In this document: positions 26,753-37,434 of the stretch, one piece after another
How the letters are laid out: every line of letters starts with the position of its first letter
How positions within the stretch are numbered: position 1 is the first letter of the stretch
Made by a program: the position numbers and the translations under genes
Source: an uncultured Tolumonas sp.
GTDB taxonomy: Bacteria; Pseudomonadota; Gammaproteobacteria; Enterobacterales; Aeromonadaceae
Length of the DNA: 64,000 nt
Assembly: GCF_963676665.1 (NCBI RefSeq)
Contig: NZ_OY781371.1
Coordinates: 62,001-126,000 of the forward strand
Direction: 5' to 3'
Notes under the pieces: generated by a model
What the model saw: only the letters and a program-made list of their open reading frames with translations
The model's database searches: none
Told to the model about the DNA's origin: nothing

Positions 26753-28573
26753 ATGAGCGACAAATCTCCATCTTTAGCTGGCCCGATAGCGGGACCGCAT
26801 CTTTCTAAACTGGCGGAAGCCGTAGCAAATCTATCTCCGACCGAACTGATCTGGGCCAGTGGCTTCTTGTTTGGTTTGGCACAAGGTGCTGGCGGAGCAG
26901 TTATCTCTGCTGGCTCAACGGCCACTGTTGCACCTGTGGCTGCACAACCAACTGGTAGTTTGACCATTCTGGTGGGTTCACAAACCGGCAATGCTAAAGG
27001 CGTTGCAGAAAGTGTGAAAGCCCAAGCCGAAGCGCGTGGCATTCCTGTGTCACTGGTGGCCATGAATGACTACAAACCAAAACAGCTGAAGAAAGAGACC
27101 CATGTTCTGATCGTCACCAGTACCTATGGTGAAGGTGAGCCGCCAGAAGCGGCTGCTGATCTGCATGCGCAACTGAAAGGCGGCAAAATTGGTAAGCTAT
27201 TCGGTCTGCAATTTGCGGTACTGGGTCTGGGCGATTCTTCTTATGAATTCTTCTGCCAGACTGCGAAAGATTTTGATGCGTTCTTCGAGAAAGCCGAAGC
27301 GACTCGTCTGCAAGACGCCGCCATTCTGGATGTCGATTACCGCGCGGCTGCTGATGCTTGGGCATCGAGCTTTCTGGATAAACTGGCTGCGACATTAACT
27401 GCAGCACCCGCTGCGGTAACAGTAGGCGGTTCTGCGGTGGTTTCGTCAGGCCACAGTGCGTATGACAAATTTAACCCCTTTGTTGCAACGCTGAGCACCA
27501 ACCAGAAAATTACTGGTCGTGATTCAACGAAAGACATCCGCCATTTTGAAATCAATCTGGAAGGCTCGGGTATCACCTATCAACCGGGTGATGCATTAGG
27601 TGTTTGGTTTGATAATGATGCTGCTGTGGTCGCTGAAATTCTGGCACTGACCAGTCTGACCGGCGATGAACAGGTAACCGTATCAGGTAAAGCGGCTGCA
27701 TTAAGTGATGCGCTGAGCACTCAGTTTGAGCTGACCCGTCTGCATGCGGCTTTTATTACTGGTCTGGCTGAAATTTCCTCGGATAAAAAACTGAAGAAAT
27801 TAGCGGCTGACAAAGATGAAACCCGCAAGCTGGCGGCAAAGGCGCAGATTGTCGATGTATTAAAACGCTTCCCGACTAAACTGACTGCTGAACAGCTGGT
27901 TGGTTTATTACGTGCACTGAGCCCGCGCTTGTACTCTATCGCTTCTGCACAGTCTGAAGTGGAAGAAGAAGTACACCTGACCGTCGGTGTAGTGCGTTAT
28001 CCGCAGGAAGATGGTTCTGTGCGCTCTGGTGGTGCCTCGTCATTCCTAGCCGATCGTGTGCAGGAAGGTGGCGAAGTGCGTGTGTTTGTGGAACACAACG
28101 ATAACTTCCGTCTGCCTGCCAATCCTGATACTTCAGTAATCATGGTGGGGCCGGGTACTGGTATCGCGCCATTCCGTTCCTTTATTCAGGAACGTGACGC
28201 CCAGGGTGCCGAAGGTAAAAACTGGTTGTTCTTTGGCAACCCGCATTTCACCCAAGATTTCCTGTATCAGGTGGAATGGCAGAAATATGTGAAGAGCGGT
28301 TTACTGACTAAAATTGATTTAGCTTTCAGCCGTGATCAAGCCAATAAAATTTACGTACAAGATAAATTAAAGGCCAAAGGCGCAGAAGTGTGGCAGTGGT
28401 TGCAAGACGGTGCCCATTTCTATGTCTGCGGTGATGCCAACCGTATGGCGAAAGATGTTCATGAAACACTGGTGAATATCGTGGTGGAACACGGTGGTAA
28501 GAACGCCGAAGAAGCCGAAGAATATGTCAATGAACTGCGTCGTGCCAAGCGTTACCAGAGGGATGTCTACTGA
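26753..28573 (+). CDS. cysJ: Sulfite reductase flavoprotein subunit
   Basis: A 606-residue alpha subunit that passes electrons from NADPH via FAD and FMN to CysI. Flavodoxin domain (about 62-205) with FMN loop [15 protein letters not shown] and [13 protein letters not shown] domain (about 235-450) with the [11 protein letters not shown] signature; NADP domain with [13 protein letters not shown] and a C-terminal AKRYQRDVY. The Ala/Val-rich segment at about 45-60 links an N-terminal extension to the flavodoxin. Stop and cysI start overlap (TGATG context), giving cysJIH as one operon. Confidence 0.96.
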   Translation: MSDKSPSLAGPIAGPHLSKLAEAVANLSPTELIWASGFLFGLAQGAGGAVISAGSTATVAPVAAQPTGSLTILVGSQTGNAKGVAESVKAQAEARGIPVSLVAMNDYKPKQLKKETHVLIVTSTYGEGEPPEAAADLHAQLKGGKIGKLFGLQFAVLGLGDSSYEFFCQTAKDFDAFFEKAEATRLQDAAILDVDYRAAADAWASSFLDKLAATLTAAPAAVTVGGSAVVSSGHSAYDKFNPFVATLSTNQKITGRDSTKDIRHFEINLEGSGITYQPGDALGVWFDNDAAVVAEILALTSLTGDEQVTVSGKAAALSDALSTQFELTRLHAAFITGLAEISSDKKLKKLAADKDETRKLAAKAQIVDVLKRFPTKLTAEQLVGLLRALSPRLYSIASAQSEVEEEVHLTVGVVRYPQEDGSVRSGGASSFLADRVQEGGEVRVFVEHNDNFRLPANPDTSVIMVGPGTGIAPFRSFIQERDAQGAEGKNWLFFGNPHFTQDFLYQVEWQKYVKSGLLTKIDLAFSRDQANKIYVQDKLKAKGAEVWQWLQDGAHFYVCGDANRMAKDVHETLVNIVVEHGGKNAEEAEEYVNELRRAKRYQRDVY

Positions 28574-30261
28574 TGAGCGAGCAAAAATTATCTGACAACG
28601 AACGTCTGAAAGCGGAAAGTAATTTCCTGCGCGGTACGATTGAACTGGATCTGAAAAATGAGCTGACCGGCGGTTTTACCGGTGACAATTTCCAGCTGAT
28701 CCGCTTGCATGGTATGTATCAGCAAGACGACCGTGATATTCGTGCCGAGCGCGCTCAGCAGAAACTGGAACCGCTGCACAACGTGATGTTACGTGCCCGT
28801 ATGCCGGGCGGTATCATCACACCGGAACAATGGTTAGGCATCGATGCGTTTGCGCACGACCATACCATGTATGGCAGCATTCGTCTGACCACTCGTCAGA
28901 CCTTCCAGTTCCACGGTGTGCTGAAACCAAACATCAAAATGATGCATCAGACGCTGAACAAATACGGTATCGATTCTATCGCCACTGCCGGTGACGTGAA
29001 CCGTAACGTGCTGTGTACATCGAATCCGGTCGAGTCAGAACTGCATCAGGAAGCCTACGAGTGGGCGAAAAAGATCTCTGAGCATCTGCTGCCGAAAACC
29101 CGTGCTTATGCTGAGATCTGGCTGGATGGTGAGAAACTAGGCCCGGATGAAGAACCAATTTTGGGTTCAACCTATCTGCCGCGTAAATTTAAAACCACCG
29201 TGGTGATTCCGCCGCACAACGATATCGATGTGCATGCGAACGACCTGAATTTCGTAGCGATTGCCGAAGATGGCAAGCTGGTTGGTTTCAACGTGCTGGT
29301 GGGTGGTGGATTGGCCATGACGCATGGCAACAAAGAGACCTTCCCACGTAAAGCGGACGATTTTGGTTTTATCCGCAAAGAAGACACACTGAAATTTGCC
29401 GAAGCGGTTGTGACGACACAACGTGACTGGGGTAACCGTTCAAATCGTCTGAATGCCAAAACCAAATACACGCTGGAACGTGTCGGTGTTGATGCGTTTA
29501 AAGCGGAAGTGGAAAAACGCACTGGTATCAAATTCGAAGCCAGTCGCGCTTATGTGTTTACCAGCCGTGGCGATCGTTTCGGTTGGGTGGAAGGTATCGA
29601 TGGCAAACAGCATCTGACGCTGTTTATCGAAAATGGCCGTATTCTGGATTTCCCTGGCAAACCGCTGAAAACCGGTTTGGCGGAAATTGCGAAAATTCAC
29701 AAAGGTGATTTCCGCATGACCGCAAACCAGAATCTGATCATCGCGGGTGTGCCGAAAAAAGATAAAGTGAAAATCGAGAAAATCGCCCGTGCGCATGGCT
29801 TGATTGACGATGCCATTACCGAACAGCGTAAAAACTCGATGGCGTGTGTGGCGCTGCCAACGTGCCCATTAGCGATGGCCGAAGCCGAACGTTTCCTGCC
29901 TGCATTCACTACACAAATCGAAGCCGTGATGGCGAAACACGGTTTGGCTGATGATCATGTGATCTTCCGTGTTACGGGTTGCCCGAACGGTTGTGGTCGT
30001 GCGATGTTGGCGGAAATTGGTCTGGTGGGTAAGGCCATGGATCGTTACAACTTCTACATCGGCGGTAACCGTGAAGGCACGCGTATTCCGCGTCAGTATC
30101 GTGAAAACATCACTTCCGCTGAGATCTTAAAAGAGATCGATGCACTGCTGGGACGTTGGGCGAAAGAGCGTAACGAGAACGAAGGCTTTGGTGATTTCGT
30201 TATCCGCGCTGAGATCGTGAAACCTGTCGTTGATTCTGCTAAGGATTTCTATGCCGCATAA
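28573..30261 (+). CDS. cysI: Sulfite reductase hemoprotein subunit
   Basis: A 562-residue subunit that reduces sulfite to sulfide at a coupled siroheme and 4Fe-4S cluster. The cluster ligands are visible as [15 protein letters not shown] and [17 protein letters not shown] (C-x5-C and C-x3-C, about residues 424-480). [13 protein letters not shown] is the substrate- and siroheme-binding segment of the family. Length matches E. coli CysI (570). It overlaps cysJ upstream and cysH downstream by a few bases, so stoichiometric translation is likely. Confidence 0.96.
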   Translation: MSEQKLSDNERLKAESNFLRGTIELDLKNELTGGFTGDNFQLIRLHGMYQQDDRDIRAERAQQKLEPLHNVMLRARMPGGIITPEQWLGIDAFAHDHTMYGSIRLTTRQTFQFHGVLKPNIKMMHQTLNKYGIDSIATAGDVNRNVLCTSNPVESELHQEAYEWAKKISEHLLPKTRAYAEIWLDGEKLGPDEEPILGSTYLPRKFKTTVVIPPHNDIDVHANDLNFVAIAEDGKLVGFNVLVGGGLAMTHGNKETFPRKADDFGFIRKEDTLKFAEAVVTTQRDWGNRSNRLNAKTKYTLERVGVDAFKAEVEKRTGIKFEASRAYVFTSRGDRFGWVEGIDGKQHLTLFIENGRILDFPGKPLKTGLAEIAKIHKGDFRMTANQNLIIAGVPKKDKVKIEKIARAHGLIDDAITEQRKNSMACVALPTCPLAMAEAERFLPAFTTQIEAVMAKHGLADDHVIFRVTGCPNGCGRAMLAEIGLVGKAMDRYNFYIGGNREGTRIPRQYRENITSAEILKEIDALLGRWAKERNENEGFGDFVIRAEIVKPVVDSAKDFYAA

Positions 30262-30994
30262 TCTTTTGTCGCTGAGTGCACTGGTTGCACTCTCTAAAGA
30301 AGAACAAACAGCTCAGCTGGCTGAAGTGAATCAGCAGCTGGAGGCGCTCAGCGCACAAGAGCGTGTGCAATGGGCATTTGAACATCTGGAAGGCGAGTTC
30401 ATTCTCTCTTCAAGCTTCGGTATTCAGGCAGCCCTCATGTTGCATCTGGTGACGAAAGTGCGCCCCGATGTACCGGTGGTGCTGACCGATACCGGCTATC
30501 TGTTTCCGGAAACTTATCAGTTTATCGATCAGCTGACGGAACGTCTGAAATTGAATCTGAAAGTGTATCAAGCACCGATCACGCCAGCCTGGCAGGAAGC
30601 CCGTTACGGCAAACTGTGGGAGCAAGGTGTGGAAGGGATTGAGAAATACAATCAGATCAACAAAGTAGAACCGATGGCGCGCGCGCTGAAAGAACTGGAT
30701 GTGAAAACCTGGTTCTCCGGTTTGCGTCGTGAACAGTCATCGACTCGTGGCAATTTGCCGGTACTGGCGGTGCAGCGTGGGATCTTCAAGTTCCTGCCGG
30801 TGATCGACTGGACCAACAAAGACGTGTTCTATTACTTCAAAGAACACGATCTGCCATATCATCCGCTGTGGGAGCAGGGCTACCTGTCGGTCGGTGATGT
30901 GCAGACCACGGCGAAGTGGGAACCGGGCATGACGGAAGAGCAAACCCGTTTCTTCGGCCTGAAACGCGAATGCGGATTGCACGAAGAGAAATAA
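30251..30994 (+). CDS. cysH: Phosphoadenosine phosphosulfate reductase
   Basis: A 247-residue enzyme that reduces PAPS to sulfite with thioredoxin or glutaredoxin. [16 protein letters not shown] is the PP-loop-like nucleotide site; [15 protein letters not shown] binds substrate; the catalytic Cys is in the C-terminal [10 protein letters not shown] (ECGLH motif). The pair of cysteines of the APS-reducing cluster type is missing, so PAPS rather than APS is the substrate. The ATG at 30251 overlaps the cysI stop. Ends before a terminator shared with the LysR gene. Confidence 0.95.
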   Translation: MPHNLLSLSALVALSKEEQTAQLAEVNQQLEALSAQERVQWAFEHLEGEFILSSSFGIQAALMLHLVTKVRPDVPVVLTDTGYLFPETYQFIDQLTERLKLNLKVYQAPITPAWQEARYGKLWEQGVEGIEKYNQINKVEPMARALKELDVKTWFSGLRREQSSTRGNLPVLAVQRGIFKFLPVIDWTNKDVFYYFKEHDLPYHPLWEQGYLSVGDVQTTAKWEPGMTEEQTRFFGLKRECGLHEEK

Positions 30995-31003
30995 AATAAA
31001 CAC

Positions 31004-31029
31004 AAGGGTGCATCAAGCGCCCTTTGTTT
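31004..31029. terminator. Shared terminator of cysJIH and the LysR gene
   Basis: AAGGGTGC at 31004-31011 pairs with GCGCCCTT at 31017-31024 (one G-T), followed by TGTTTT. It overlaps the last codons of the convergent LysR gene. Confidence 0.55.
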
Positions 31030-31903
31030 TATCTGTAGCATTCAATACCAACTGAATAAATGCGTCCCGGATCGGGTTATCGTAATGCGGATTCCAGGCT
31101 ATGCCGATATCCCATTGGGTGTAATCGCCCGATAATGGAATGATATCCACCTCTTCCGGTGCAATAAATACCGCACTTTGCGGCACTATCGCCACACCTA
31201 GTCCGGCGGCCACCAGCGCCAGCAACGTCTGATTATCGCCTGCGTACTGTGCCACCACCGGATAACAATTATGAAAGGCCAGAAACTGATCAATCTGCCG
31301 GTTGAAACGTTGCCCTTGTGTCGGTGTTAAACGTAACAGCGGTAATTGCTCCAACTGGCGTAAAAAATCTGCTTCGTCATGGCCGGAATAATGGTGCCGG
31401 TTTACTGCCAATACCAATTGATCGGTTAATAACTTATGCGCGATCAACGGTGGCTCGATGGGTAAACGCAAGAAGCCTAATTGCGATTGATCGGCCAGCA
31501 ACTGGGCTATCAGCGGCACTGATGAGGTGTCTTGAAAGGTGATCGTGACATCAGGATACAGTACGCGGAACTGCGCGGTAAAAGACGATGCCAGACGCAG
31601 GCTGGAAAGCCCGATCCCGATCGCCAGCTTGCCTGATTGTCCTTTTAACACCCGTTGCGCGTGTCGTTTTAACTGCTCAGCTTGCAATACCAGCGTGCGG
31701 GTTTGTTCATGCAACTCTTTGCCCAACGGCGTTAATTCAGCACCGCGCCGGTTACGGGTAAATAACAATCCGCCCAGCGTTTCTTCCAAAGCATGGATCT
31801 GCTTGGAAAGGGCGGGCTGGGTAATAAATAGTTTTTGTGCGGCTTCGGTAAAATTTAGGCAATCAGCCAAAGTCACAAAAGCACGTAACTGACGTAGTTC
31901 CAT
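31013..31903 (-). CDS. LysR-family transcriptional regulator
   Basis: A 296-residue regulator. The N-terminal winged helix reads RQLRAFVTLADCLNFTEAAQ followed by KLFITQPALSKQIHALEETLGG, the standard LysR DNA-binding domain. The remaining 200 residues form the periplasmic-binding-like effector domain. The ligand cannot be told from sequence. It faces the cysJIH operon tail to tail, and is divergent from the small gene at 32035, whose promoter region (31904-32034) it may control. It does not look like CysB or Cbl enough to claim a sulfur role. Confidence 0.88.
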   Translation of the reverse strand: MELRQLRAFVTLADCLNFTEAAQKLFITQPALSKQIHALEETLGGLLFTRNRRGAELTPLGKELHEQTRTLVLQAEQLKRHAQRVLKGQSGKLAIGIGLSSLRLASSFTAQFRVLYPDVTITFQDTSSVPLIAQLLADQSQLGFLRLPIEPPLIAHKLLTDQLVLAVNRHHYSGHDEADFLRQLEQLPLLRLTPTQGQRFNRQIDQFLAFHNCYPVVAQYAGDNQTLLALVAAGLGVAIVPQSAVFIAPEEVDIIPLSGDYTQWDIGIAWNPHYDNPIRDAFIQLVLNATDKTKGA

Positions 31904-32034
31904 TCCGATTAGTTATCACTGGTGGATAATTATTCATTTTAAAGAATACCAGAGCTCTGCTGTAATCACTACATCGGTTAGGCCTAACCTTGATGATGAA
32001 TACAAATCACTACAGCGATGTAACCGGAGGTTAT

Positions 32035-32226
32035 ATGACGAAGAAATTTATATTTTTGATCAAGAATCAGGTCGTCACACAAGTTTGCCAGGATGAAGAA
32101 TACAGCGAAGAAATTACCGAACAACTGCTGAGACAGGGGTTTTATATTTCGCACCATCATATCTATGCCGACAATGACAGAAAGGCGATGGCGAAATATG
32201 ATGAGCTCCAGTCAGCAGGTCAATAA
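32035..32226 (+). CDS. Small uncharacterised protein
   Basis: A 63-residue protein starting MTKKFIFLIKNQVVTQVCQD with a very good ribosome site (GGAGG, spacing about five). It is acidic in the middle and has the pattern strand-helix-strand-helix (EEITEQLLRQGFYISHHHIY), compatible with a compact cytosolic fold; the HHH cluster could bind metal. An upstream in-frame ATG at 31990 has no such ribosome site. I do not recognise the family. It lies between the LysR gene and hxpA, and divergence from the LysR gene makes it a plausible target. Confidence 0.6.
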   Translation: MTKKFIFLIKNQVVTQVCQDEEYSEEITEQLLRQGFYISHHHIYADNDRKAMAKYDELQSAGQ

Positions 32227-32299
32227 CCCAGTATGCTGAATCGGCTTTGATTGTTGAGCCGTGAAGAATTTTAAATACAAATAAAACAGGATTATCTCA

Positions 32300-32962
32300 A
32301 TGAAATGCAAAGGGTTTCTTTTTGATCTCGATGGCACGTTGGTTGATTCATTGCCGGTTGTCGAACGCGCGTGGTCGAACTGGGCTAAAAGCCGGGATCT
32401 CGATCCTGCAGTAGTATTAGATTTTATTCACGGTAAACAAGCGATCACGTCACTGCGTCACTTTATGCCTGGCGAAAGTGAAGAGGCCATTCAGCAACAA
32501 TTTCGTTTGCTGGAAAAAGTAGAGGCCGAAGATACGGATGGCATTTCCGCATTACCGGGGGCAGTGCAACTGCTTGAGCGTCTGGAAGCATTATCGATGC
32601 CGTGGGCTATCGTGACCTCTGGATCTGTGCCGGTTGCGCGCGCTCGCCATGCAGCTGGAGAGCTGGCGACACCGGAAATCTTTATCACGGCGGAATTGGT
32701 GGCGCGCGGCAAACCGAATCCAGATCCATATCTGTTAGGTGCGCAACGGTTAGGGCTAAAACCGGAAGAGTGTGTGGTGGTCGAAGACGCACCAGCTGGT
32801 GTTTTATCTGGTCTGGCTGCCGGTTGTAAGGTGATTGCCGTGAATGCGCCGGATGATACACCGAAGTTAGATCAAGTGGATTTGGTATTGAAATCACTGG
32901 CGGTGTTGCAAGTCGAGCCTGTGCAGGGTGATGAGTTTCTGATTAGCGTGGTTGATGTCTAG
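32300..32962 (+). CDS. hxpA: Sugar/hexitol phosphatase of HAD family
   Basis: A 220-residue HAD hydrolase closely resembling E. coli YfbT/HxpA: it opens GFLFDLDGTLVDSLPVVERA (motif I, nucleophile Asp), then FIHGKQAITSLRHFMPGESE in the cap, motif II AIVTSGSVPVARARH, and motif III/IV GKPNPDPYLLGAQRLG and CVVVEDAPAGVLSGLAAG. The enzyme removes phosphate from sugar or sugar-alcohol phosphates and probably limits toxic accumulation. It appears monocistronic, between a small gene and the convergent epd. Confidence 0.87.
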   Translation: MKCKGFLFDLDGTLVDSLPVVERAWSNWAKSRDLDPAVVLDFIHGKQAITSLRHFMPGESEEAIQQQFRLLEKVEAEDTDGISALPGAVQLLERLEALSMPWAIVTSGSVPVARARHAAGELATPEIFITAELVARGKPNPDPYLLGAQRLGLKPEECVVVEDAPAGVLSGLAAGCKVIAVNAPDDTPKLDQVDLVLKSLAVLQVEPVQGDEFLISVVDV

Positions 32963-33019
32963 ATTGCCAGGAACAACATGAAACCACAGCCAGCAACCAG
33001 CGCTGTGGTTTCCCATTTA

Positions 33020-34048
33020 TTACTGCTGGCTGTTAAAGCCACACTTAACCATCGCCAGCGTGGTATCCAGCATGCGGTTGGCAAATCCCCATTCGTTATC
33101 ACACCAGACCAGTGTTTTGATCAGATGTTTGCCACTGACGCGGGTTTGTGTGCCATCAACGATGGCGCTGTGCGGATCGTGATTAAAATCGATCGAAACC
33201 AGCGGTAGTTCAGTGTAATCGACAATACTGCGGAAACTGCCTTTTGCTGCCCGTTGCAGCACATTATTGACGTCCAGCACGCTGACGGCATTGGTGACCG
33301 TGACGCTGAGATCAATGGCGGTGACGTTGATGGTGGGCACTCGCACCGAAATCGCTTCAAAGCGATCACAAAACTTTGGAAAAATACGCGTGATGCCGGC
33401 AGCGAGTTTAGTGTCGACCGGAATGATCGACTGGCTGGCGGCGCGGGTACGGCGCAGATCAGGGTGGTAGGCATCGATCACTTGCTGATCATTCATCGAC
33501 GCATGAATGGTGGTCACAGTGCCGGATTCAATATTGAAGGCGTCATCCAGTAACTTGATCACCGGAATAATACAGTTTGTGGTACATGAACCACTGGAGA
33601 CGATACGGTGTTCCGGCTGTAACTGCTGATGGTTAACACCATAAATAACGGTTGCATCGAGATCGCTGCTGCCGGGGTGCGAGAACAAAACTTTCTTCGC
33701 GCCAGAGGCCAGATGCATTTCACCATCCGCGCGTTTGCCATAGATGCCGCTGCAATCGAGCACGATATCGACACCCAGCTCACCCCATGGCAGTTGGCTG
33801 ATCTCTTTTTGATGTAACAGACGAATGGCATCATCACCGACATACAGCACATCGCGTTCCTGACGCACATCCCAGTCAAAACGGCCATGTGTTGAATCAT
33901 ATTTCAGCAGGTGCGCCATACCTTCCGCATCAGCCAGCTCATTAATGGCGACGACTTTGATTTCGGCCCGACGCCCTGATTCGTATAGTGCGCGTAAGAC
34001 ACTTCGACCAATACGGCCGAAACCATTGATTGCGATGCGGATTGTCAT
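33020..34048 (-). CDS. epd: Erythrose-4-phosphate dehydrogenase
   Basis: A 342-residue GAPDH-family enzyme that oxidises D-erythrose-4-phosphate for pyridoxal phosphate synthesis. NAD-binding start [20 protein letters not shown], catalytic cysteine in [20 protein letters not shown], and the Epd-like segment [19 protein letters not shown] then [20 protein letters not shown]. GapA proteins differ in this segment, so Epd is preferred. In enteric bacteria epd precedes pgk and fba; here it stands alone, convergent with hxpA and separated from the lactonase gene by a terminator. Confidence 0.87.
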   Translation of the reverse strand: MTIRIAINGFGRIGRSVLRALYESGRRAEIKVVAINELADAEGMAHLLKYDSTHGRFDWDVRQERDVLYVGDDAIRLLHQKEISQLPWGELGVDIVLDCSGIYGKRADGEMHLASGAKKVLFSHPGSSDLDATVIYGVNHQQLQPEHRIVSSGSCTTNCIIPVIKLLDDAFNIESGTVTTIHASMNDQQVIDAYHPDLRRTRAASQSIIPVDTKLAAGITRIFPKFCDRFEAISVRVPTINVTAIDLSVTVTNAVSVLDVNNVLQRAAKGSFRSIVDYTELPLVSIDFNHDPHSAIVDGTQTRVSGKHLIKTLVWCDNEWGFANRMLDTTLAMVKCGFNSQQ

Positions 34049-34126
34049 GCTTTACCTGATTCGTTTTCGTTGGGTTGATGCAAAGAAAAACAGAATAATC
34101 CTGTTTGCAGGTGGAACAAACGAAAA

Positions 34127-34152
34127 AACGGGATATTCCATGATATCCCATT
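34127..34152 (-). terminator. Terminator of the SMP-30 gene
   Basis: On the minus strand GGGATAT pairs with ATATCCC around a six-base loop, followed by CGTTTTTTCG. It separates the lactonase gene from epd. Confidence 0.6.
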
Positions 34153-34166
34153 AAAACTGTCCCGAT

Positions 34167-35039
34167 TTAACCGGCAAAAGCGACTTCTGGTAAACCAGCA
34201 ACATCCATCGGAATGGCTAACACCGCACCTTCCAGCGGATGTGCGGCCAGATGTTCTGCCGACATGCCTTGGCTGGCACTGGTGACATACAAGGTTTTCA
34301 GATCCGGGCCACCAAAGCAGGGCATAGTTGGGTTGGTCACCGGTAAGGCAATATCACGCAATAATTCACCTTGCGGGCTAATACATAGCACGCGGCTACC
34401 GGCATATTGCGCTGACCAGTAATTGCCTTCGCTATCAACGGTGGCGCCATCAGGGCGGCCCATGCCTTCCGGTACATGGAAAAACAGTTGCTGGTTACTG
34501 ACTTCACCCGTTTTAGGATCATAATCGCAGCGGTAGATATTGCGGTTTTGGATGGGCGTATCCGACCAGTAGAGTGTTTTGCCGTCCGGGCTAAATGCCA
34601 TGCCATTGCAAGTCCAGCTTTTACCGATCAGCGGACGCACGCTCAAATCAGGGTTTAACTGATAAAACGTACCAAAGGATTCATCTTTGCGGGCATTCAT
34701 GGTGCCGGCAATAAAGCGACCTTTCGGGTCACACCGGCCATCGTTAAAGCGTTGCCAAGGTTTGTCGGCTTCAGGGTCAACAATGGGTGTTAAAGTTGGG
34801 TTGTTTACATCATCAATAAAATGGAAGCCCGATTGCAGTGCGACTAATAACCCACCTTTTTCACGCCAAATAAAACAGCCAATCTCTTCTTGCAGCTGAA
34901 TGACATTATGCTGGCCGCTGGCAGGATGGTGACGGTGGATCTGGTGCTTTGTAATATCAACCCACCACAAAGTTTGTGTTTCCGCATGCCAGCGAGGGCA
35001 TTCACCGAGTTGATCGCGTTGTGCTGATAGTGCCTGCAT
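34167..35039 (-). CDS. SMP-30/gluconolactonase family protein
   Basis: A 290-residue six-bladed beta-propeller lactonase. Blade motifs include LGECPRWHAETQTLWWVDI (with the metal-binding Glu), RFNDGRCDPKGRFIAGTMN, SWTCNGMAFSPDGKTLYWSD (Asn ligand) and MGRPDGATVDSEGNYWSAQY (Asp ligand), so the divalent-metal site is complete. Family members hydrolyse sugar lactones such as glucono- or arabinono-lactone; the actual substrate is unknown here. No signal peptide, so cytoplasmic. The upstream gap (35040-35343) holds TGTGATCTATGTCA near 35117, one good half of a CRP site, suggesting but not proving catabolite control. Confidence 0.82.
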   Translation of the reverse strand: MQALSAQRDQLGECPRWHAETQTLWWVDITKHQIHRHHPASGQHNVIQLQEEIGCFIWREKGGLLVALQSGFHFIDDVNNPTLTPIVDPEADKPWQRFNDGRCDPKGRFIAGTMNARKDESFGTFYQLNPDLSVRPLIGKSWTCNGMAFSPDGKTLYWSDTPIQNRNIYRCDYDPKTGEVSNQQLFFHVPEGMGRPDGATVDSEGNYWSAQYAGSRVLCISPQGELLRDIALPVTNPTMPCFGGPDLKTLYVTSASQGMSAEHLAAHPLEGAVLAIPMDVAGLPEVAFAG

Positions 35040-35245
35040 GATGTTCTCTCCAAGAATGACTCAATGCAGATTAACAGGATGTTTCCGGTAACATGAAGTG
35101 TAACCGGTTTTATTGTGATCTATGTCAACCTTCAAGTTTGAGTAACACCATGCTCTCTGCTATTTTTTTATATGGTTCGGCAAAAAATAAATTCGTATAG
35201 ATTGTAGATAGTTAGATAATAAGCTTAAATCTCAGTTAGATATAA

Positions 35246-35337
35246 ACGGGGTGAGTTTATTCATAGCACGGAGTCCCCACCCGTCATGGTTCCAGGTGTT
35301 GCTAATGGTGGCACACCTCTGACTATATGAGCGAGTT
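35246..35337 (+). other. Possible structured leader before the GGDEF-EAL gene
   Basis: The end of the 304-base gap 35040-35343. AGGTGT-T-GC at 35294-35302 pairs with GC-ACACCT at 35311-35318 with one bulge, and ACGGGGTG / CCCCACCCGT flank it more loosely. The downstream ATG lacks a recognisable Shine-Dalgarno. I could not match it to a known riboswitch. Confidence 0.3.
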
Positions 35338-35343
35338 CTCCTT

Positions 35344-37434
35344 ATGCCGTATGAGTTGAGTCAAGGCGTGGATCTGTTAAATGAAACAGAAACTTTCTTA
35401 CAAACGCTTTTAGAAACCATCCCAGACATCCTGTTTGTGTTTGATGAAGAGTGTCGCTACCTGTGCGTGCTTTCGTCAGAACACAACATCAACCAAATGA
35501 AAGCCTCGCACTTTGTCGGCAATCGTATTCATGACCTCTGGCCAAAAGAGTTGGCCGATCGCTTTTATCACATCATTCAAGAAACACTGCGTACTGATCA
35601 ACCTCAATCGCTGGAATATGAACGCGACACTGCGGTAGGGTTGCGTTGGTTCGAAGGACGCACACAACCATTACCGCAATCATTGTATGGTCGTAAGGCC
35701 GTTGTGTTTCTGGCACGCGATATTACCGAACGCAAACTGGCTGAAATTGCACGGACTAAATCGGAATCGCAGCTTAATTCTCTGTATGAATTAGGGATTG
35801 TCGGCTTTGCGTTTAGTCTGACCGGCAAACAGTGGATCCGGGTTAATAGTTATTTGTGTAACTTACTGGAGTTTTCAGAAGCTGAATTGTTAGGCATGAC
35901 TTGGGCCGAATTCACGCATCTTGATGATTTAAAAAATAATATTTTTGAATACGAACAAATGCTGGCTAACGCAAATAACGGTTATACGTTAGAAAAACGC
36001 TACATCAGCAAAAGTGGTAAAGAGATCCCTGTGCGGGTGGTGGTGCGTTGTGCCCGCCATCAAGATGGAACGATTGATTATGTCACCACGATGGTGGAAG
36101 ACATCAGTGAGCGTCGGAAAAACGAAGCCGAGATCCGCCAGTTGGCTTTTTATGATTCGTTAACCGGATTACCCAATCGACGTCATTTTAATAATCGTCT
36201 GCAGCAGGCTTTATCTGCCAGTGCCTTGCATAAAAAAATCGGGGCGTTGTTTTTTATTGATCTCGATAATTTTAAAAATCTGAATGATACATTGGGACAT
36301 GAAAAAGGCGATGGGTTACTGACATTGGTAGCTAGCCGCTTATCGGGTTGTTTATCAAAAGGCGATATGGTGGCGCGACAAGGTGGTGATGAGTTTGTCG
36401 TCATACTGGAAGAGATTGGCAACAACACGCGGGAAGCCATGGCGCAATGTCAGCGCATTGGCGAGCGCCTGCTGGATGTGCTGTGTCAGCCCTATTTTAT
36501 TGATGGTTTTGAACACAATACTACGGCAAGTATTGGTATCACCCTGTTTGATGGGCATCCGGAAAAAAGTGATGAGTTATTGAAACGGGCGGATATCGCG
36601 ATGTATCAGGCCAAAGCGGCTGGTCGTAATGCATTCTGTTTTTTTGATAAAGAGATGCAGAACAAAGTCTCGCATCGGGCGGCGTTAAGTGCTGATTTAT
36701 TAGTGGGTATACGCGAAGAGCAGTTTCGTTTGTTTTATCAACCGCAGGTTGAACATTCGGGTCGGGTTATCGGAGTAGAAGCCCTGATCCGCTGGCAACA
36801 TCCAGATCGGGGCATGGTTTCGCCAGCCGAATTTATTCCTATGGCGGAAGAAAGCGGGGCGATCCTGACTCTGGGTCATTGGGTATTAAAAACCGCCTGT
36901 CAGCAATTGGCGATTTGGGCGACTAAACCGGAATATGCACATCTGACTATTGCGGTAAATGTCAGTGCCCGTCAGTTTTATCAGTCTGATTTTGTGGAAA
37001 AAGTGCTGCTGGTATTAGAAGAAACGGGTGCAGATCCGCGCTTGTTAAAATTAGAGCTGACGGAAAGTATGTTGTTGCAAGATGTTGAAGATATCATCAC
37101 CAAAATGACATTACTGAAACGCATTGGCGTAGGGTTCTCGCTGGATGATTTTGGTACGGGTTACTCCTCGTTGTCCTACTTAAAACGTTTGCCGTTAGAT
37201 CAGCTTAAGATCGACCAATCTTTTGTGCGTGATTTGTTAACCGATGCCAACGATGATGCGATTGCCCGAACGATTGTGGCATTAGCGGAAAGCATGGGGC
37301 TGGCGGTGATTGCCGAAGGGGTGGAAACACAAGAACAGCGCGATTGTCTGGCGGGGCATGGTTGTTATACCTACCAGGGTTATTTGTTTGGTCGACCGGT
37401 TCCAGCTGACGAACTAAAATTATCCTGTTCATAA
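35344..37434 (+). CDS. PAS-PAS-GGDEF-EAL c-di-GMP signalling protein
   Basis: A 696-residue cytoplasmic protein. Two PAS/PAC sensors (about 15-140 and 145-262), a GGDEF domain (about 270-430; DSLTGLPNRRHFNNRL, FIDLDNFKNLNDTLGHEKGD, RQGGDEFVVIL) and an EAL domain (about 445-690; GVEALIRWQHPDRGMVSPAE, LDDFGTGYSSLSYLKRLPLD, KIDQSFVRDL, VIAEGVETQEQ). Both catalytic signatures are intact, so it could make or degrade c-di-GMP; in this architecture the phosphodiesterase often dominates. No transmembrane segment, so it senses an internal signal. The ribosome site is poor. Confidence 0.93.
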   Translation: MPYELSQGVDLLNETETFLQTLLETIPDILFVFDEECRYLCVLSSEHNINQMKASHFVGNRIHDLWPKELADRFYHIIQETLRTDQPQSLEYERDTAVGLRWFEGRTQPLPQSLYGRKAVVFLARDITERKLAEIARTKSESQLNSLYELGIVGFAFSLTGKQWIRVNSYLCNLLEFSEAELLGMTWAEFTHLDDLKNNIFEYEQMLANANNGYTLEKRYISKSGKEIPVRVVVRCARHQDGTIDYVTTMVEDISERRKNEAEIRQLAFYDSLTGLPNRRHFNNRLQQALSASALHKKIGALFFIDLDNFKNLNDTLGHEKGDGLLTLVASRLSGCLSKGDMVARQGGDEFVVILEEIGNNTREAMAQCQRIGERLLDVLCQPYFIDGFEHNTTASIGITLFDGHPEKSDELLKRADIAMYQAKAAGRNAFCFFDKEMQNKVSHRAALSADLLVGIREEQFRLFYQPQVEHSGRVIGVEALIRWQHPDRGMVSPAEFIPMAEESGAILTLGHWVLKTACQQLAIWATKPEYAHLTIAVNVSARQFYQSDFVEKVLLVLEETGADPRLLKLELTESMLLQDVEDIITKMTLLKRIGVGFSLDDFGTGYSSLSYLKRLPLDQLKIDQSFVRDLLTDANDDAIARTIVALAESMGLAVIAEGVETQEQRDCLAGHGCYTYQGYLFGRPVPADELKLSCS

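Noticed and set aside
33020..34048. Glyceraldehyde-3-phosphate dehydrogenase GapA
   Set aside because: Segments around the catalytic cysteine and [19 protein letters not shown] match Epd better than GapA.
35246..35337. GEMM-type c-di-GMP riboswitch before the GGDEF-EAL gene
   Set aside because: The conserved GEMM core and tetraloop-receptor sequences are absent; only generic pairing remains.
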